Assembly (NCBI RefSeq): GCF_964340395.1
Contig: NC_135549.1
Location: forward strand, 5,894,001-5,958,000
DNA length: 64,000 nt
Direction: 5' to 3'
Source of the DNA: Glandiceps talaboti
Taxonomy: Eukaryota > Hemichordata > Enteropneusta > Spengelidae
The notes beneath the pieces are model-generated. The model saw only the letters and a program-made list of their open reading frames with translations, had not been told where the DNA came from and did no database searches. Positions 15,301 through 27,718 of this stretch are shown one piece after another. Made by a program: the position numbers and the translations under genes. The stretch's first letter is position 1. Each line of letters begins with the position of its first letter.

Positions 15301-15486
15301 CCAAGTGGGCTGGGCTTGGTGCTGTCTGATGTCATGGAAAGGTTATGACCACTAAATTAGATACTGTCGTTTAGAGATATTGTATTTTAATATTGTGTTT
15401 ATATTACACTAATTGTGTATATTTACTGCACTGTCAATCATCTTAATAATCAAAGGATATCCTATCCTCCAAATAGACGGACACCA

Positions 15487-15489
<3 letters not shown>
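12307..15489. other. 5' flank of the GPCR gene, no second gene
   Basis: This region should contain the GPCR promoter or 5' UTR exons on the minus strand. An in-frame TAG sits 15 nt upstream of the first ATG. A minus-strand GAG|GTGAGT at 14040 and an acceptor-like TTTCCAG near 14018 are the best splice signals. No repeat family recognised. Confidence 0.5.
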
Positions 15490-15538
<49 letters not shown>

Positions 15539-15548
15539 ACGTACGTAC
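15490..15548. repeat. (CA)n microsatellite ending in (GTAC)3
   Basis: About 47 bp of CA dinucleotide are followed by three GTAC tetranucleotides. Confidence 0.95.
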
Positions 15549-17225
15549 AGACTCAACTTATAGGATTGCTGCTCATAATACGCGAGATTTACTACCTGGA
15601 TAAATTCGGGTCCATGAGACTTCTAGATTTGGTTATAATGTAAAACTGTGGCGACGTCACAACATGTGATTGAGTGTGAATGAAACGATAAATTGACATA
15701 CCACTTCGTTTCCTTTATAAAAGTCCAAATTGCTCATCACATTGTGACGGAGAGTGAGTGGGCAGAATGTCGAAGGAAGACGTAGAACCTCCACAGGAAT
15801 CCCAATTACATCTATGTACATGGGCTGTAATCATTTTTGACTTCAAGTTAGAAGTATGATAATCAAAATGAGAAGTATTCATGACAGAACTACTCACCTG
15901 CGTAGACCCAATGTGAATTTTTCAATTTCATGGGCAGTGGTAAACCTGGGTCGTGATATATACAGATAACATGCAACGCGTATGTATAGATACTAGTATA
16001 TACGTGTTTGTGTCGTCTGCTTGTGGATGTATATATGTATGTATATATGTCTGCTTGCCTGCCTGCCTGCCTGCCTGTCTGTCTGCGATATCGTGACATC
16101 TTCTCCATAAAGACTAGTTCGTAGATCATCCTATGGTCATATTGTCTCCTAACTATATTTTCGACAGATATCCGGCGTCTTTAAGCATGCCGCGGGTAAA
16201 TCAATGTGTCTTGTAATTTCGAAGGCGATATTTTCCTTGGATAAGAGCACCCAATAATAAGTAACTTTTCAAAATGCTGATTACTCGTCAAAATTATTTC
16301 AATGTCTAGATCTGATCCTATTTGATGAAATCGTGACTTGGTCGATGACTTATAAGCAAATATCTATGATACATGGCAAGTTCCCATCACACAAACGAGA
16401 AGGATGACTGCATGCAGCATTTCATTTTCAGGTCACCTAGATCGAGTCAGACTGATCATTTGTACATGTACAGGTATATAACATATATCTACTTGTAGTC
16501 TACAGTTAATAACTTGGATGTTCAGTCTTTGACGGGAAAGATAATGGTGTCAAATACACTACAGTAGCGATGACCCGGATTTTTCCATGATATTACCATA
16601 TGTTGTATGTATACAAAGCAAAGTCATCGTAAACTGTAAATGATGAAAGATGGTCACATTTTAATACAGTTAATGATTCTTACAGAGTTACTAGCTGGTA
16701 AAATACCTTGTGTATCAGTTTACTTCAACTATAAAATGGCCAACACAGTCGCCGACATAATATCACATTTTTTAAGGTACGCGTATGTTTGCAAAGATCA
16801 ACAGAGATCTAATCATTCGCTCTGAATGAAGCAATTTCGTTGTTAAACGAATCGCGCAATGCTCGATAACACTCTCCGAGGTCGTAAACTCGGTATACAA
16901 AGACTAAGGACGTGCAACTCCGCCGAAAGTATCCATCCTGAGTACTACTTGAATTTATCAAGAAAGCTCAGTCGCCTGCTAGATTTATTCCCCAGTCAGG
17001 TTTGCTGCAATTCAATTGTAATATGGAATTGCGCATCAATGTTAGTGAATATCTGATGGAAATGTTAATTTAAAAGCGTCGGTGAGATGTTCTCCCGAAT
17101 ACCTTGGATTATGACGGACCTAAAGTGCTTTTCAATTATTACCCATGGCACGGATCTATAGCGGCACAATTGTCCTTTACATCTTCAACTCCCTGGGGAG
17201 CAAACAATCAATTGCAGCCTCTATA
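15549..17225. other. gene-free tract
   Basis: Apart from the (TGCC)n run, no feature is supported. A perfect minus-strand donor CAG|GTGAGT at 15898 is noted in findings. Confidence 0.55.
16051..16085. repeat. (TGCC)n(TGTC)n microsatellite
   Basis: Five to six TGCC units grade into TGTC units. A looser gtatatat stretch lies just upstream. Confidence 0.9.
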
Positions 17226-17603
17226 AGGCCTAATAAAAAAATTGTTTGGTTCCGGTACCCGACCGTACCTACTTTTTCACGCCGACCCCAAACTTATTTT
17301 ACGTATTCGAGAAAAAAAAATTAAAATAAAATCGCGAACAAGTCTCGCAAGAAATAGTGCATGAGGAAACTGCTATCAACTTAGAAAGACAATATAAAAT
17401 GTTCTTCCAATCTGTAGAGAATCTGATGAGAAGAAGCCAATAACACAGAGACCATATGGAAAAGAACGGAAAACATACTACCTGAACTAGACACTCACAT
17501 ATTAAACAAATATATATAATAAAAAATAAAACAAAAAATCTACCTACCCCACCTATTCTAAAATTGAGCGTAATCGGAACCACACAATTTTTGTTGTTAG
17601 GCC
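17226..17603 (-). mobile_element. TIR element (family A), copy 2, inverted
   Basis: About 377 bp, in the opposite orientation to the copy at 10.1 kb. Ends are GGCCTAATAAAAAAATTG and, on the other strand, GGCCTAACAACAAAAATTG, each followed by GGTTCCG. The flanks are TAA on both sides, a possible 3 bp target duplication. Internal matches to copy 1 include AATTTTAGAATA, GGGGTAGGTAGA and TCGAGAAAAAAAA. No transposase is encoded. Confidence 0.78.
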
Positions 17604-17635
17604 TAAGAGCATATAATTAAAGCATTCATATTACA

Positions 17636-17808
17636 AGGTCTACCCTACCAGGTCCCAATTATACAGCTGGGTTCCCTAAGGCGCAATCGTGGTTCAAATC
17701 TTGCCCAAAGACTTTAGCCATTCAAAAACAAAGGGCAGCGACGGGGATCGAACCTGGAACCGGCAGCTTCCAAGCCAGCCACTCTCACCATTTGCCCGTC
17801 ATGACTCC
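17636..17808 (-). mobile_element. tRNA-derived SINE
   Basis: Read on the minus strand, it starts GGAGTCATGACGGGCAAATG, has a D-arm-like A-box region (GGTGAGAGTGGC) and an exact B-box-like GGTTCGATCCC (17754-17744). A non-tRNA body follows, with TTGGGCAAGATTTGAACC and TGGGACCTGGTAGGG. That second part resembles a body shared by many marine invertebrate SINEs. The head does not fold into a complete tRNA, so this is a retroposon, not a tRNA gene. It lies about 33 bp from TIR element A copy 2. Confidence 0.8.
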
Positions 17809-19168
17809 ACATTGTCATGGATATTGTCGCTGCTGGACTGTAGAAGTTATATCATATATCCCTAGACAAGCTAACGTCACAATACGTTCATTGAAAACAA
17901 CACACGGAAACTACAGTTGGTTAGAAACGAAGTATTTCTTTTTCCTGGGTATTGCAAGATGTTCTTAGTCGTACCGACAGACTCTGTGTTTCTCACCAGT
18001 TGTATCATTTCACACACAAGTGAAAGTGTTGTCTTCTAGTTGTCAAAAGACACTTTATGTGATCAGAGTTTACTTTTGTAAAGGAGTTTGTCATTAAATG
18101 TGTTAGGGATGAAGAAATCCGAATATCTGAATGTGTGTTGATAATCCAGTGGTGAGCAATGTTCATAACGAGTCATTCAAGTTCAATATTTCTAGTTTGT
18201 TGTTGGTTGATTGGTTGGGTGGGTGGGTGGATGGATAGATGGATGGATGCTAATAATATGAATAGTAGCGAAGAACATTTACATTAATACAATTATTTAA
18301 ATGTACATGTCGACAAAACAATGACTTTGGTGGTACAGAGTTGAAGTTCAGTTTTCAACTTGTACTGTCAGAGATGTGACGTTAACTGTCACTGGAAATA
18401 AGAAGACAATCAGCCAGTACACGGAGTGCCATGAAAAATTAGTGGAAAGTTAATTCCATGGATTAACCATTTCCAGTAAATATTTGATTTAGTTTTTTCC
18501 AATGGGAGATCATTAACAAAACACAATGTTCACAATTGGACTAACATTAACAATACATAGCGAAATGTTAAAGCTATAGCATAGAGAGTACATATACCAC
18601 TAAACATTCGCTGCAAAGGCTGTGTAGACATTGATCACATTCATCTTCAAGAACAAATATTTTCATATCCGAAACTGGCTGTAAGTTTTCGGACAGTCCA
18701 TTATTAATTACACGTGGGCAAGATTGTCTTTTCGCGCTGATATAAATTTGTCAGTTTATAATGTACATGCGAGATGGAGATAATTCAATAATTTGTATAG
18801 CTGGAAAGATGAAATATCCGTAGATCCCTGTGGATGACTTGGAGACGATTAGGTCACCAGGTGTGTACATAGCGTGTACTAATCTGACAATTAAAATCAC
18901 CTCGTACACATGGCAGACTGATCAACATTCCCTTGTGTGTTAAATGCGGCTGACTACTTACCTTAATGGTCAAACTGTTCAATAAAGATTCACTTGACGC
19001 TAGGCCTAGATGCGTGTTCATCCCGTCTGATGGAGTATGTACATGTTTATGTTCATTAACAAGAAGTGACAGTTCATTCAAGATGTTTTAGTGTATATAC
19101 AGGTACACACTGTACATATTACACCTTACGCAATGTAGTACTTAAACATGGAAAAAGTTGTTTAAAGG

Positions 19169-19171
<3 letters not shown>
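17809..19171. other. gene-free tract
   Basis: AT-rich. It contains a short GGTG/GGAT run and a minus-strand AAG|GTAAGT site at 18962 noted in findings. No gene supported. Confidence 0.55.
18208..18249. repeat. short GGTG/GGAT tetranucleotide run
   Basis: About 40 bp of ggtt, gggt, ggat and agat units, an imperfect tetranucleotide repeat. Confidence 0.75.

Positions 19172-19243
<72 letters not shown>
19172..19243. repeat. (TA)n array, left flank of TIR element
   Basis: About 72 bp of uninterrupted TA, ending exactly where the inverted-repeat element at 19244 begins. Confidence 0.97.
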
Positions 19244-19246
<3 letters not shown>

Positions 19247-19670
19247 ACACCCAAACTGTGAAATTGTCCAATTCATGAAATGTGCATGTAACTTTGCCCA
19301 GTTCATGAAATAGTCAACCTTATGCAAATGAGAGTATAGATTATGATCTAAAAGGAGCGAAATTAATTTTTATGGGGAAGAGTTTTGAACTGGGGTGTTG
19401 ATTATCGAACTCTATTAAAAACACAAGAAATACTGAATTATTATAAAATAAGAATTGTGAAGTCACTGTGATGAGTTTGTAAAAACAAGATAATAAAGTT
19501 GTTTGATTCTTATTCTTTTTTGTGTGTGTCCTATAAAAGATGCTCGTTTCAAGTACTGAGCATATCTTACAATACCCACTCATAACCTGGGCAACACGAT
19601 TGACTATTTCATGAACTGGGCAAAGTTGCCTACCCATTTCATGAATTGGGCAATTTCATAGATTGGGTGT

Positions 19671-19673
<3 letters not shown>
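19244..19673 (+). mobile_element. TIR element (family B) embedded in a (TA)n array
   Basis: A 430 bp element with ends about 78 bp long in inverted orientation. The left begins GTTACACCCAAACTGTGAAA and the right, on the other strand, GTTACACCCAATCTATGAAA. Each arm repeats a TTCATGAA-centred block ((A/G)TTCATGAAAT), making the arms internally palindromic. Perfect (TA)n flanks both ends. No coding capacity is visible. A left-half copy lies at 23136-23300. Confidence 0.8.

Positions 19674-19739
<66 letters not shown>
19674..19739. repeat. (TA)n array, right flank of TIR element
   Basis: About 66 bp of uninterrupted TA, starting exactly at the right end of the inverted-repeat element. Confidence 0.97.
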
Positions 19740-19742
<3 letters not shown>

Positions 19743-22700
19743 CAATGTACAGTATCAATTCATGTGTGTATGACAAAGGTACGCTAGCATATTGAATATT
19801 TTGAAAATTGTTTATTCATTTTTGCTAACAACTCTCAGAATTCACATCGTTGATCTGCAAAATGTCTTTATCTTTAACATCTTACAAATCTTCGCATTGG
19901 ACAACTTTATAAGACATGTAGTGCAAAGAAATGTGATATTGACATAGGGTCGTATTTTCGCATTACAATGGAAACTGATCAGATTCTACAATCAGCACTC
20001 AGGGGTTGATCATAACCAAGTTTAATATTTCTTTGGCTTTCAGTCTGTCTGACAAGATCTAATAACACGCCGTAAATGACGATTAAACTTTAGTTTTCTG
20101 TCTAGATTTTCCGGCATGGAGGTTCCGAACGTGATTTTCCACTGGAACCTACGGAACCGGTAAATAATTATTCTATCAACAATCGCCGTAGAATTTCTCT
20201 CAAATTCTGTGTACACAAAATGGCACCAGAGATGAAAAGTGTGTGCAGATCTTTAGAATTAGCAGGAAGACTTCAAAAGGGAGTCATTTGACTCTTGAAA
20301 TACAAAATGGCAATTACAGAATAAAAGAACGATAGAAAACAGGAAATTTCGGCGCCATAACGTGAAGGCATAGTTGTGACATGACATGTATTGGTAAGGG
20401 CACACACCATTCACTAACCTAAGCTTATCACTTAGAAAACAGAACTCTCTGTCAAGGAAAGTGTAATAAAGATATATGTATATGAACTTGGTGACAGAGA
20501 TATCTTATTATGGCAACGATCCACGCTACAACTTAATATTTAGATTACTCCATTTTCCACTTGCACACCGCCAATCTGAACATACTTCCGTTTTTAGCTT
20601 CCTCATTCTTCTAATACAAGACATGCTCCATATAAATATAGTTACGTTTGCTGTCATAATATACGACTGGACAAAGCAATTACCGCTCACCTAGGTGACG
20701 TATACTACATCAATAGTTTGAACACTGCTTACATGCGCACTACTTATTATATTTCTATCCCCATAAAATATTCTTTTCAGCGAGACACACTTTTTATGAG
20801 CGGATCACAGCAGATTATCGATAGAATAATTTGATTTTGGGAAGAGTCAAAATGTCGTTTGTAGATGAAAAGCACTGACAAAGTAAATCTAGATCCATTT
20901 CAATATTCATAGATCCTTATCTTCTACGTGACAAGTTCGTGTGACCGCCTAATGTGAAAGTCTCTCTGTCTTTATGCAACATAGCCCCTGTAATGTTTTC
21001 TGAAAAAGCACTTATCAAAATAGATCTAGCGTTACGGTATAAAGCTACTTTAAGCGTTTACTCACTTGAATGAAAGAACTGCCTTTCTAAGCAACTGTCA
21101 TATACAAACGTCAGCTTTCTCTTTTATGAAACCGATCTTGTAGCTAGGGTAGTTTTACTTACAATAATTTGCTGGATTACTTGCATGAATGAACCCAGAC
21201 TACAAGTAATCACACTGTGTCGGAATACATTACCTTAGAATAACAATTCAGCCGATTGAAAGGATACCCTTTACGAAAGTCTTTTCGCAATGCGCAGTGC
21301 CTTATACATTCCTAACTGTCACCTTAAACCAAGATGTGTTCGTTGACAGGTCCACAAACTTGTAGCCCAAAAGTCATATCCTGTTCAAAGATCTAAATAT
21401 ATGAATCACACGATACGCAGAAAGTCCCAAAAGTATTCATCCATGGTCGGAGGACTGCTATGCATTATACTGCCACTACAATAAAGTTTTCAACATTGTT
21501 CTAACGTTTCAGTTTCTAGTTAGTTGGTCGTATCTAATGCTGATTTCATTCATCAGTCAATTATATTAATATAGTGTGTCGTTTAATTTTTCCATAGGGT
21601 AGCCTATACCTTCAATGAGTGAAAGCATATTGCAGTCTTTGTCCAATTTACATCAAATATGTATACTTGACTTAATATCGTAAACACATTTTCAAGAAAT
21701 TAGATAAATGATCATACAGTTACAGCAGTACATTTAAGTTATATATACAGGTTTTCCAGTTGACCCACAAGACACATGAGCGTGACTATCGTGAATGGCT
21801 GGTTGTATGGGAAAACATTCAGGAGCAAGCAAAAATATAAAGTTACATAATGCGTCATTGGTAGGCTTCAAGTGCCGAAGTGGGTGTATTGTACCTCTTT
21901 TTACATTCTATTTCCTTCTTAATAAGAGAGTGGAATTGGCTGTTCACTGTACCACCTTATACATCGGTGAAACAGCGTCCTAGAGCGTCGGCACCATGCT
22001 CATTGAACATCATAAATTCGTCATTCTGTTCCTGAAACACATACGACTTCTGACAAGAACAACGTTATGACCTTTAGCTAGTTATTAACCCATGGGAAAC
22101 ATGGTATACCCCTCAACCTAGCTCGACTAAACACAACATACCATATTATTTCTGAATTTCTAGCATTTCCTTGACATGGCTTTGCTGTGGGATCTGAACA
22201 CTTAGAGTAATACATCTAAACTATTTCCTTAGATGATAGCAGAAAATCATTTTTATAATCACTATAATCATAGACCGTGCATGCATACAAACATATTCTA
22301 CTGTACACAACAAATTAGCAGTGATAAATGTATGAATAAATCAATCAAACATATTGATCTTGTATTTTTAATGTCTCTTGGTATTTGGCAACATATTGAA
22401 AACAGTACGAAATACAAACAAAATCGGCGCCTAGAATTGCTGATTTCATTAAGGTGAATCGTGTGCCGTTTTTGTCTCTCTGATCTATCGCAATGTTATT
22501 TATCCCCATTTTACAATGGAAATCATTACTTATTCCGTGACGTGTTCGTAAGTGTTAAATAAGTATATTTCAAAAATCACCTGGCAAGGTGCTTAGATAC
22601 AAATCCAGGGACCTTTGCCAATGTGCATTAGATAATTTCAATCTTGGAAAAGACGTTAAAATTATATTGTGAGTGATTTTAGTCTGAGACTATCTCAGAC

Positions 22701-23135
22701 AAATGAGAACAGCAAATGTTTTAGAAGATGACAAAAATTATGTACAAATTGCCAAGGCTGAAATAACAGCTCTTGGCAGAGACCTGCCTTTGTAATTGCT
22801 TTAATGTCTCTTAAGTGTTCAATCTTGAAAGTATGTTAAAACTCTCCAAGTTGTTATCAAGCACCTCTTGTGAATTGCTCAGGGGTCATTATCGTTTTTT
22901 TTCGTGCCATGAGCCAATTAGTGTCTTTTCAAAAGTTGACATTGCACTGGTTTACATACATCTTTTTTGAAAGTCTGTATAGATGCATAGAATTTCAGTC
23001 ACGACTCAATACCCATTCACTGTTTAACATTACCAATCCCTTTGCTTACAATTCAAGTTGAACCATTAATATTTTACGATCTCTGCTGACTTTATATCAG
23101 TTAAAGTTTAGTTATAACAGAGATATGATTAAACG
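19740..23135. other. gene-free tract
   Basis: No gene, RNA or repeat family can be supported. The few open frames of 60-75 codons lack composition or motifs expected of protein. Confidence 0.6.
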
Positions 23136-23300
23136 GTGAAACTGTTCAATTCATGAAATGAGTAGGCAATTTTGCCCAGTTCATGAAATGGGCAATCGTA
23201 CGCACTTTAGAGTATACCTTATGATCTGAAAGGGGAGAAATTACATTTTTGGGGCAAGACATTTTTTTAACAGGGGCTTGGAAACGTTGGGGGCAAATAA
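23136..23300 (+). mobile_element. TIR element family B, truncated left half
   Basis: This stretch matches the left half of the element at 19.24 kb: two CATGAAAT blocks around a TTTTGCCCAGTTCATGAAAT core, then TAGAGTATA, TTATGATCTGAAAGG and a GGGG-rich stretch. The right arm is missing. It is not flanked by (TA)n. Confidence 0.7.
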
Positions 23301-23833
23301 TTAAATAAAAAGGTGACGGAGGCTTTCAGACCTCCAGCACCACTTCCACACTGTCCTTCACTTGCTCACATCTTCTACCTAGTTTTCAACCATACCATAT
23401 CTTATTGTACTGTGTATTTGGTTATCAAATTACCTTGTCGTTCTGCCTCGGCTTCTATTCGAAACCAGGACCCTGTAGTTGAGAGACCTACCTCCTACTC
23501 CATAGTCTAAGAGTAACTGCATTTTAAAGTTTCCTCGCGTAAACAAATGTGTGATCCAACAATTATATTTTTTCAAATTTCCCTGTTAGGCGGTATCAGC
23601 TTAGTTTATTAAACACGAAAGTTTAACCAAATCCTAGTTTTAACCAATCTGAGTTTCTCATAACCTGTATTCGCGTTAATGCTATGTTGCCCCTGTCAAC
23701 GGACATCGGCTTCCAGGTATAACACCCATTGTCGTAAACCAAATTCCCTTTAACCCCCAGGTGGTTTAGAATGTACCTCGACGCTAACACTTGTCAGCCA
23801 CTTACTAGACACCTAGTGAATAAGGGAATCAGC
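23301..23833. other. gene-free tract between two TIR elements
   Basis: A 65-codon frame at 23313-23510 has no motif. Nothing else is recognised. Confidence 0.55.
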
Positions 23834-24042
23834 AATAATTACATGGGGAAGGGCCTAGAATGGGGGTCACATTTCATAAATCGTATTTGTAGAAAATAAA
23901 GTGAGGGTCCTATCGCTGCTATTTTTGGTCATGCTTTTGAGAAAGGAAAAAAGGAGGGAGATTTGGGGGATGGTCACATTTTATATAAACAATGAATAGA
24001 CTGGGCTTGATGTCCACGCCCCCCCCCCCCCTTGTAATTACG
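23834..24042 (+). mobile_element. short TIR element (family C), copy 1
   Basis: About 208 bp. The left end AATAATTACATGGGGAAGGG is inverted at the right as (other strand) GTAATTACAAGGGG followed by a G run. The interior carries GGGGGTCACATTTCATAAAT and, at the other end, a run of 13 C. Copy 2 is at 48.5 kb in the opposite orientation. Confidence 0.65.
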
Positions 24043-24155
24043 GAACGTTCCCCAAAACATGTCAGAATAACAAACCCGAGCTCGGAGATGAAAAACACTT
24101 AGCTATTAATAATAAGACGTTCTTGTACCACAACCAAGGGTACTTATTACTGATC

Positions 24156-24221
24156 GACAGGCTTTATCAAACTGCCGCCTCGCGATAAAGCCAACAGACG
24201 GACAGTTTGACAAAGCCTGTC
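24156..24221. repeat. 19 bp inverted repeat (foldback)
   Basis: GACAGGCTTTATCAAACTG at 24156-24174 is the reverse complement, with one mismatch, of 24203-24221, leaving a 28 bp loop. It lies 114 bp from family C copy 1 and may be the remnant of another foldback element. Confidence 0.7.
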
Positions 24222-27200
24222 CACCTAAACAAGCGAAACATTACTCACACGCTGAGTTTCTAATACCATAAATGGCTAACCCATACATGTATAGAAAAAA
24301 ACTAATCTGTCGGAGTGTAAACATTTACATATTTCAGGAGTCACATGAATGAGTACATCCCAGGCACAGTACAAAAGGCATTGTCACAGAATTTAATATT
24401 TGTAATGACAGGTGACTATCTAGATATTGAAATTCACACCTCATGCAGAAACATCATCTTAAATCATCCACAAACGATACTCCTGTCTGAATCGAAGCAA
24501 CATGGAATAGAAATGAAACATAAAATGATACTGAAAATAAGCATTTGGAAATGATTTTGGAATATTGTATTTTTTGATTTCAAATGAACAAAGAGTTGGC
24601 TAGATTACATTAAATGGAGCAATAACCGATAAAAGGGAAAATCGATTAATTATAAACAGCAAATAAATTATAGATAATAATTTTTAGACTGAGACTGCCT
24701 TTTGGACCGGGATAAACAGTTCTATATTGAATAAGGTGGGTGTACGTTAAATATTAATAAATATTAATGTATGCCACGACATTAAACATTGGAAATCCTG
24801 AAAGGTGAAATATTGTTTTTGTATGATAATCCTTTTACATAACTTACTTTGTTCTTGTATTGTAAACACTGCCATTTGATAGTGGGCATTGCCATGTAGA
24901 TATTAAACTTGTGATTTACTTTTAGTTAGTTATCTCTACGTTTAAGACGCAACAATCATACTTTATTAAATTCCTCCACCCCCAATATGTGTTTGTGTGT
25001 GGGGGGGGGGGGGGTGTTGTATCTCACACAGATCTTTTATCACCTTTTATGCCATTAGAACCTAGATTATAATCTTACAGTAACGGTAATGAAGAGCCGC
25101 TATCAAGGTGACACTAAATCAGTGCTTATTCATGAATATTTTCCAAATGAAACTTCCTTCTGTAGATGAATTTTACTTGTTTTTGAATATTTAGTGAATG
25201 CAATTTGCAATACTGTCACCGGATAGTTATTTGTCTAACGTCAATCTTGATATGTTACTTACTGCTTTGACTAAATATCACTTACATTTCAATGTTTTGA
25301 TGTTACCAATATTAAACACGTTTCTTTATGTGATACTGGAATTGGTCATTTCATGCACTTGGTAATTTTCCTTTTATTCATTTCATGGAGTTATCGAAAT
25401 ATATCTGGAGATTGACAACTGTACACAATACATCGTTAATTGGGTTATTATCTCTAAGGTGTACGTGGCAGCTTGCTCTAATGAGACAATTCAAACGATG
25501 CAATCTATGTTAAAAATACTGAGAAATCCAATCTTCTCAATAAGTGATCGGAGCTTATTCCAAGTTTAGACATGAAAATAAATATTACCTAGGTAACTAC
25601 ATCAGAAAAAACCCATATGATTAACCGGGACATCTCTTGTTCTTAATTTGCTAGCAAACTGTGCGTTAACATGCATAGACCTTATCAAATTTATGCAGCC
25701 ATGTGATAACCACAGGAGCGAGGAACTCTGATTTATGGCTTTATGCAAATTGAAACAAACAACGAAACTACCTGCATCGTGCACGTTAGGGGTAGCGTTC
25801 TAGGACTGTTGAACGATTATTTTGGGGACAAAACGTTCCATAGACACACAAACCGTACAGGGGGGCATTAAACGTTGAATTGGAAGATGGCAATCCACGT
25901 TTAATTTTCATTGTTCGCCTTTTTATTAGACCTAATTACAGTTATCTAGTCACAGCTTCTGTAATTTTTAATATAGTATTAATCATCTACAAATGTCCTA
26001 GAATGTAGGGAACTGTTCACGACCTTAATGTAAAGAGATAAGATTTTTCAGTCATCGAAATTGATTTTTCGTGACATCGACAATAGCTATACACAGAAAC
26101 ATTGTTATTCCCAATCATGTACTCTTTTGTTCCAGGTTATTAAAGAGGTTGAATGTTTCCATGAATTTCAATAATTCAGTTTAGAAGAACTGTAAGTCTA
26201 CTAAATTGTTAACATAATCGTGTTGTTTTGCTACTGATTTATTGACTCATTATAGAATGACTAGAACAGTATTAACGTAGAATAATTACATGGTGATGCA
26301 AGGAGCCTTCACCCTAAGTCAACCAAGTTTTACTTGTCAAGTATCATTCATCCCCTGAAGTATACTCTGTCATTCGAATACACTTATAAACTTACAAAAC
26401 TGTGCTTAAGTGAAATAGGAAATAAGCTTTATAGACATTCCAATTTGTCTGGAATGTATTTTGACTTTAAAACGTGGAAAACATGTTATGACCGTAAAAA
26501 ATTACCCACACATATATAAGAATAAACATATTCCTCACTTGTATTGTCCATGGTGACTGAGGCTATTTCATTTCAGACAACTAGTTTCATTGCAATCTAC
26601 TTTTATTGCATTACTTGACTAGCTAGATGTGTCAGTCATGAGTTCTGAACACTGACAAACCTTTTAAAATACACGACTTACACAAGATAAGGCTTGATGA
26701 GAACTTTACAAACCGTGCACTGAATATTTCTTGGAGAGAGTCTATTGAAATTATTCTTATGGACAATGTACTAATGAGACTTCCTGTAGTAGTATATTGG
26801 TAAGAAGGAAAACACATTTCAGTTTGAATAACTCGCTATGCCTGCCTTGCCATGAATACAATCATCTCGTTAATATCTATTAATCTTATTGGAGCTTGTT
26901 CTTTACACATCTAGTCTGTGAAAAAATATGTAAAACAGTGTGTCTTAACTGACAACGTTTCCTCCACCTCGACATAATTATATTGACAAATCTTCAGCAT
27001 CATAGTAGTATATGGCATAATTAGTGGTTTATACATCTTCGAGTGACCAAGGCAGGCTTGGTTTCACCACAGTGAGCTCGAGTTTGTCAAAAGAATTTGC
27101 CTCTTATTCGAACCTAACAGGAAATACTGAGCAAAAAAGGTTGAGAAGGCTAAAAGTTATGAGTTCTGATGACATCTTTACATGCATTGTTACCTTGGAA

Positions 27201-27674
27201 ATGAGTAAGGTGACCTCCTGTTTTCTACCTATTATCACTAAGCATAGATGTTGAATAATAATTTTTGTGGTGTTTTTGACATCACCTTAAAAAGTAGTAT
27301 TTCGCCTTAAGTGCAATTGGTTTCCAGTGCAAATTATACAAAATTGTGTTTTGGTTTGACATTTATAATTCTTCTCTAAAGCTTATTTCTGATAAGTTTT
27401 GAGGAAGGTCGTTATATATACGTGGCAATCAAACAACCAACCTATGTTATGCATGTAAACCTGAAAACTAGAACTCATATTTTTTATCATTATCCACAGA
27501 TTCCATGAAAATGGGAAACAAAATAGTAAAAAGAGGGAACGAAATATGAGGGGGACAATTTATTAATATTCACAAGTCTCGATTCACTAGTTAAATTAAA
27601 AACTTTTGTATACGGGTCCACTAAGCAAAACTGTGCTGCAGACATGGTGAATTGTATATCTATATTAGTGTGTT
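24222..27674. other. gene-free tract
   Basis: AT-rich, with a G14 run at about 25000-25014. No supported gene. Confidence 0.6.
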
Positions 27675-27686
27675 TGTCTGTCTGTC

Positions 27687-27718
<32 letters not shown>
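27675..27718. repeat. (CTGT)n(TG)n microsatellite
   Basis: Four CTGT units run directly into about 14 TG units. Confidence 0.93.

Noticed and set aside
17636-17808. tRNA gene on the minus strand
   Set aside because: The B-box is good, but the acceptor and anticodon stems do not pair, and a SINE body follows directly.
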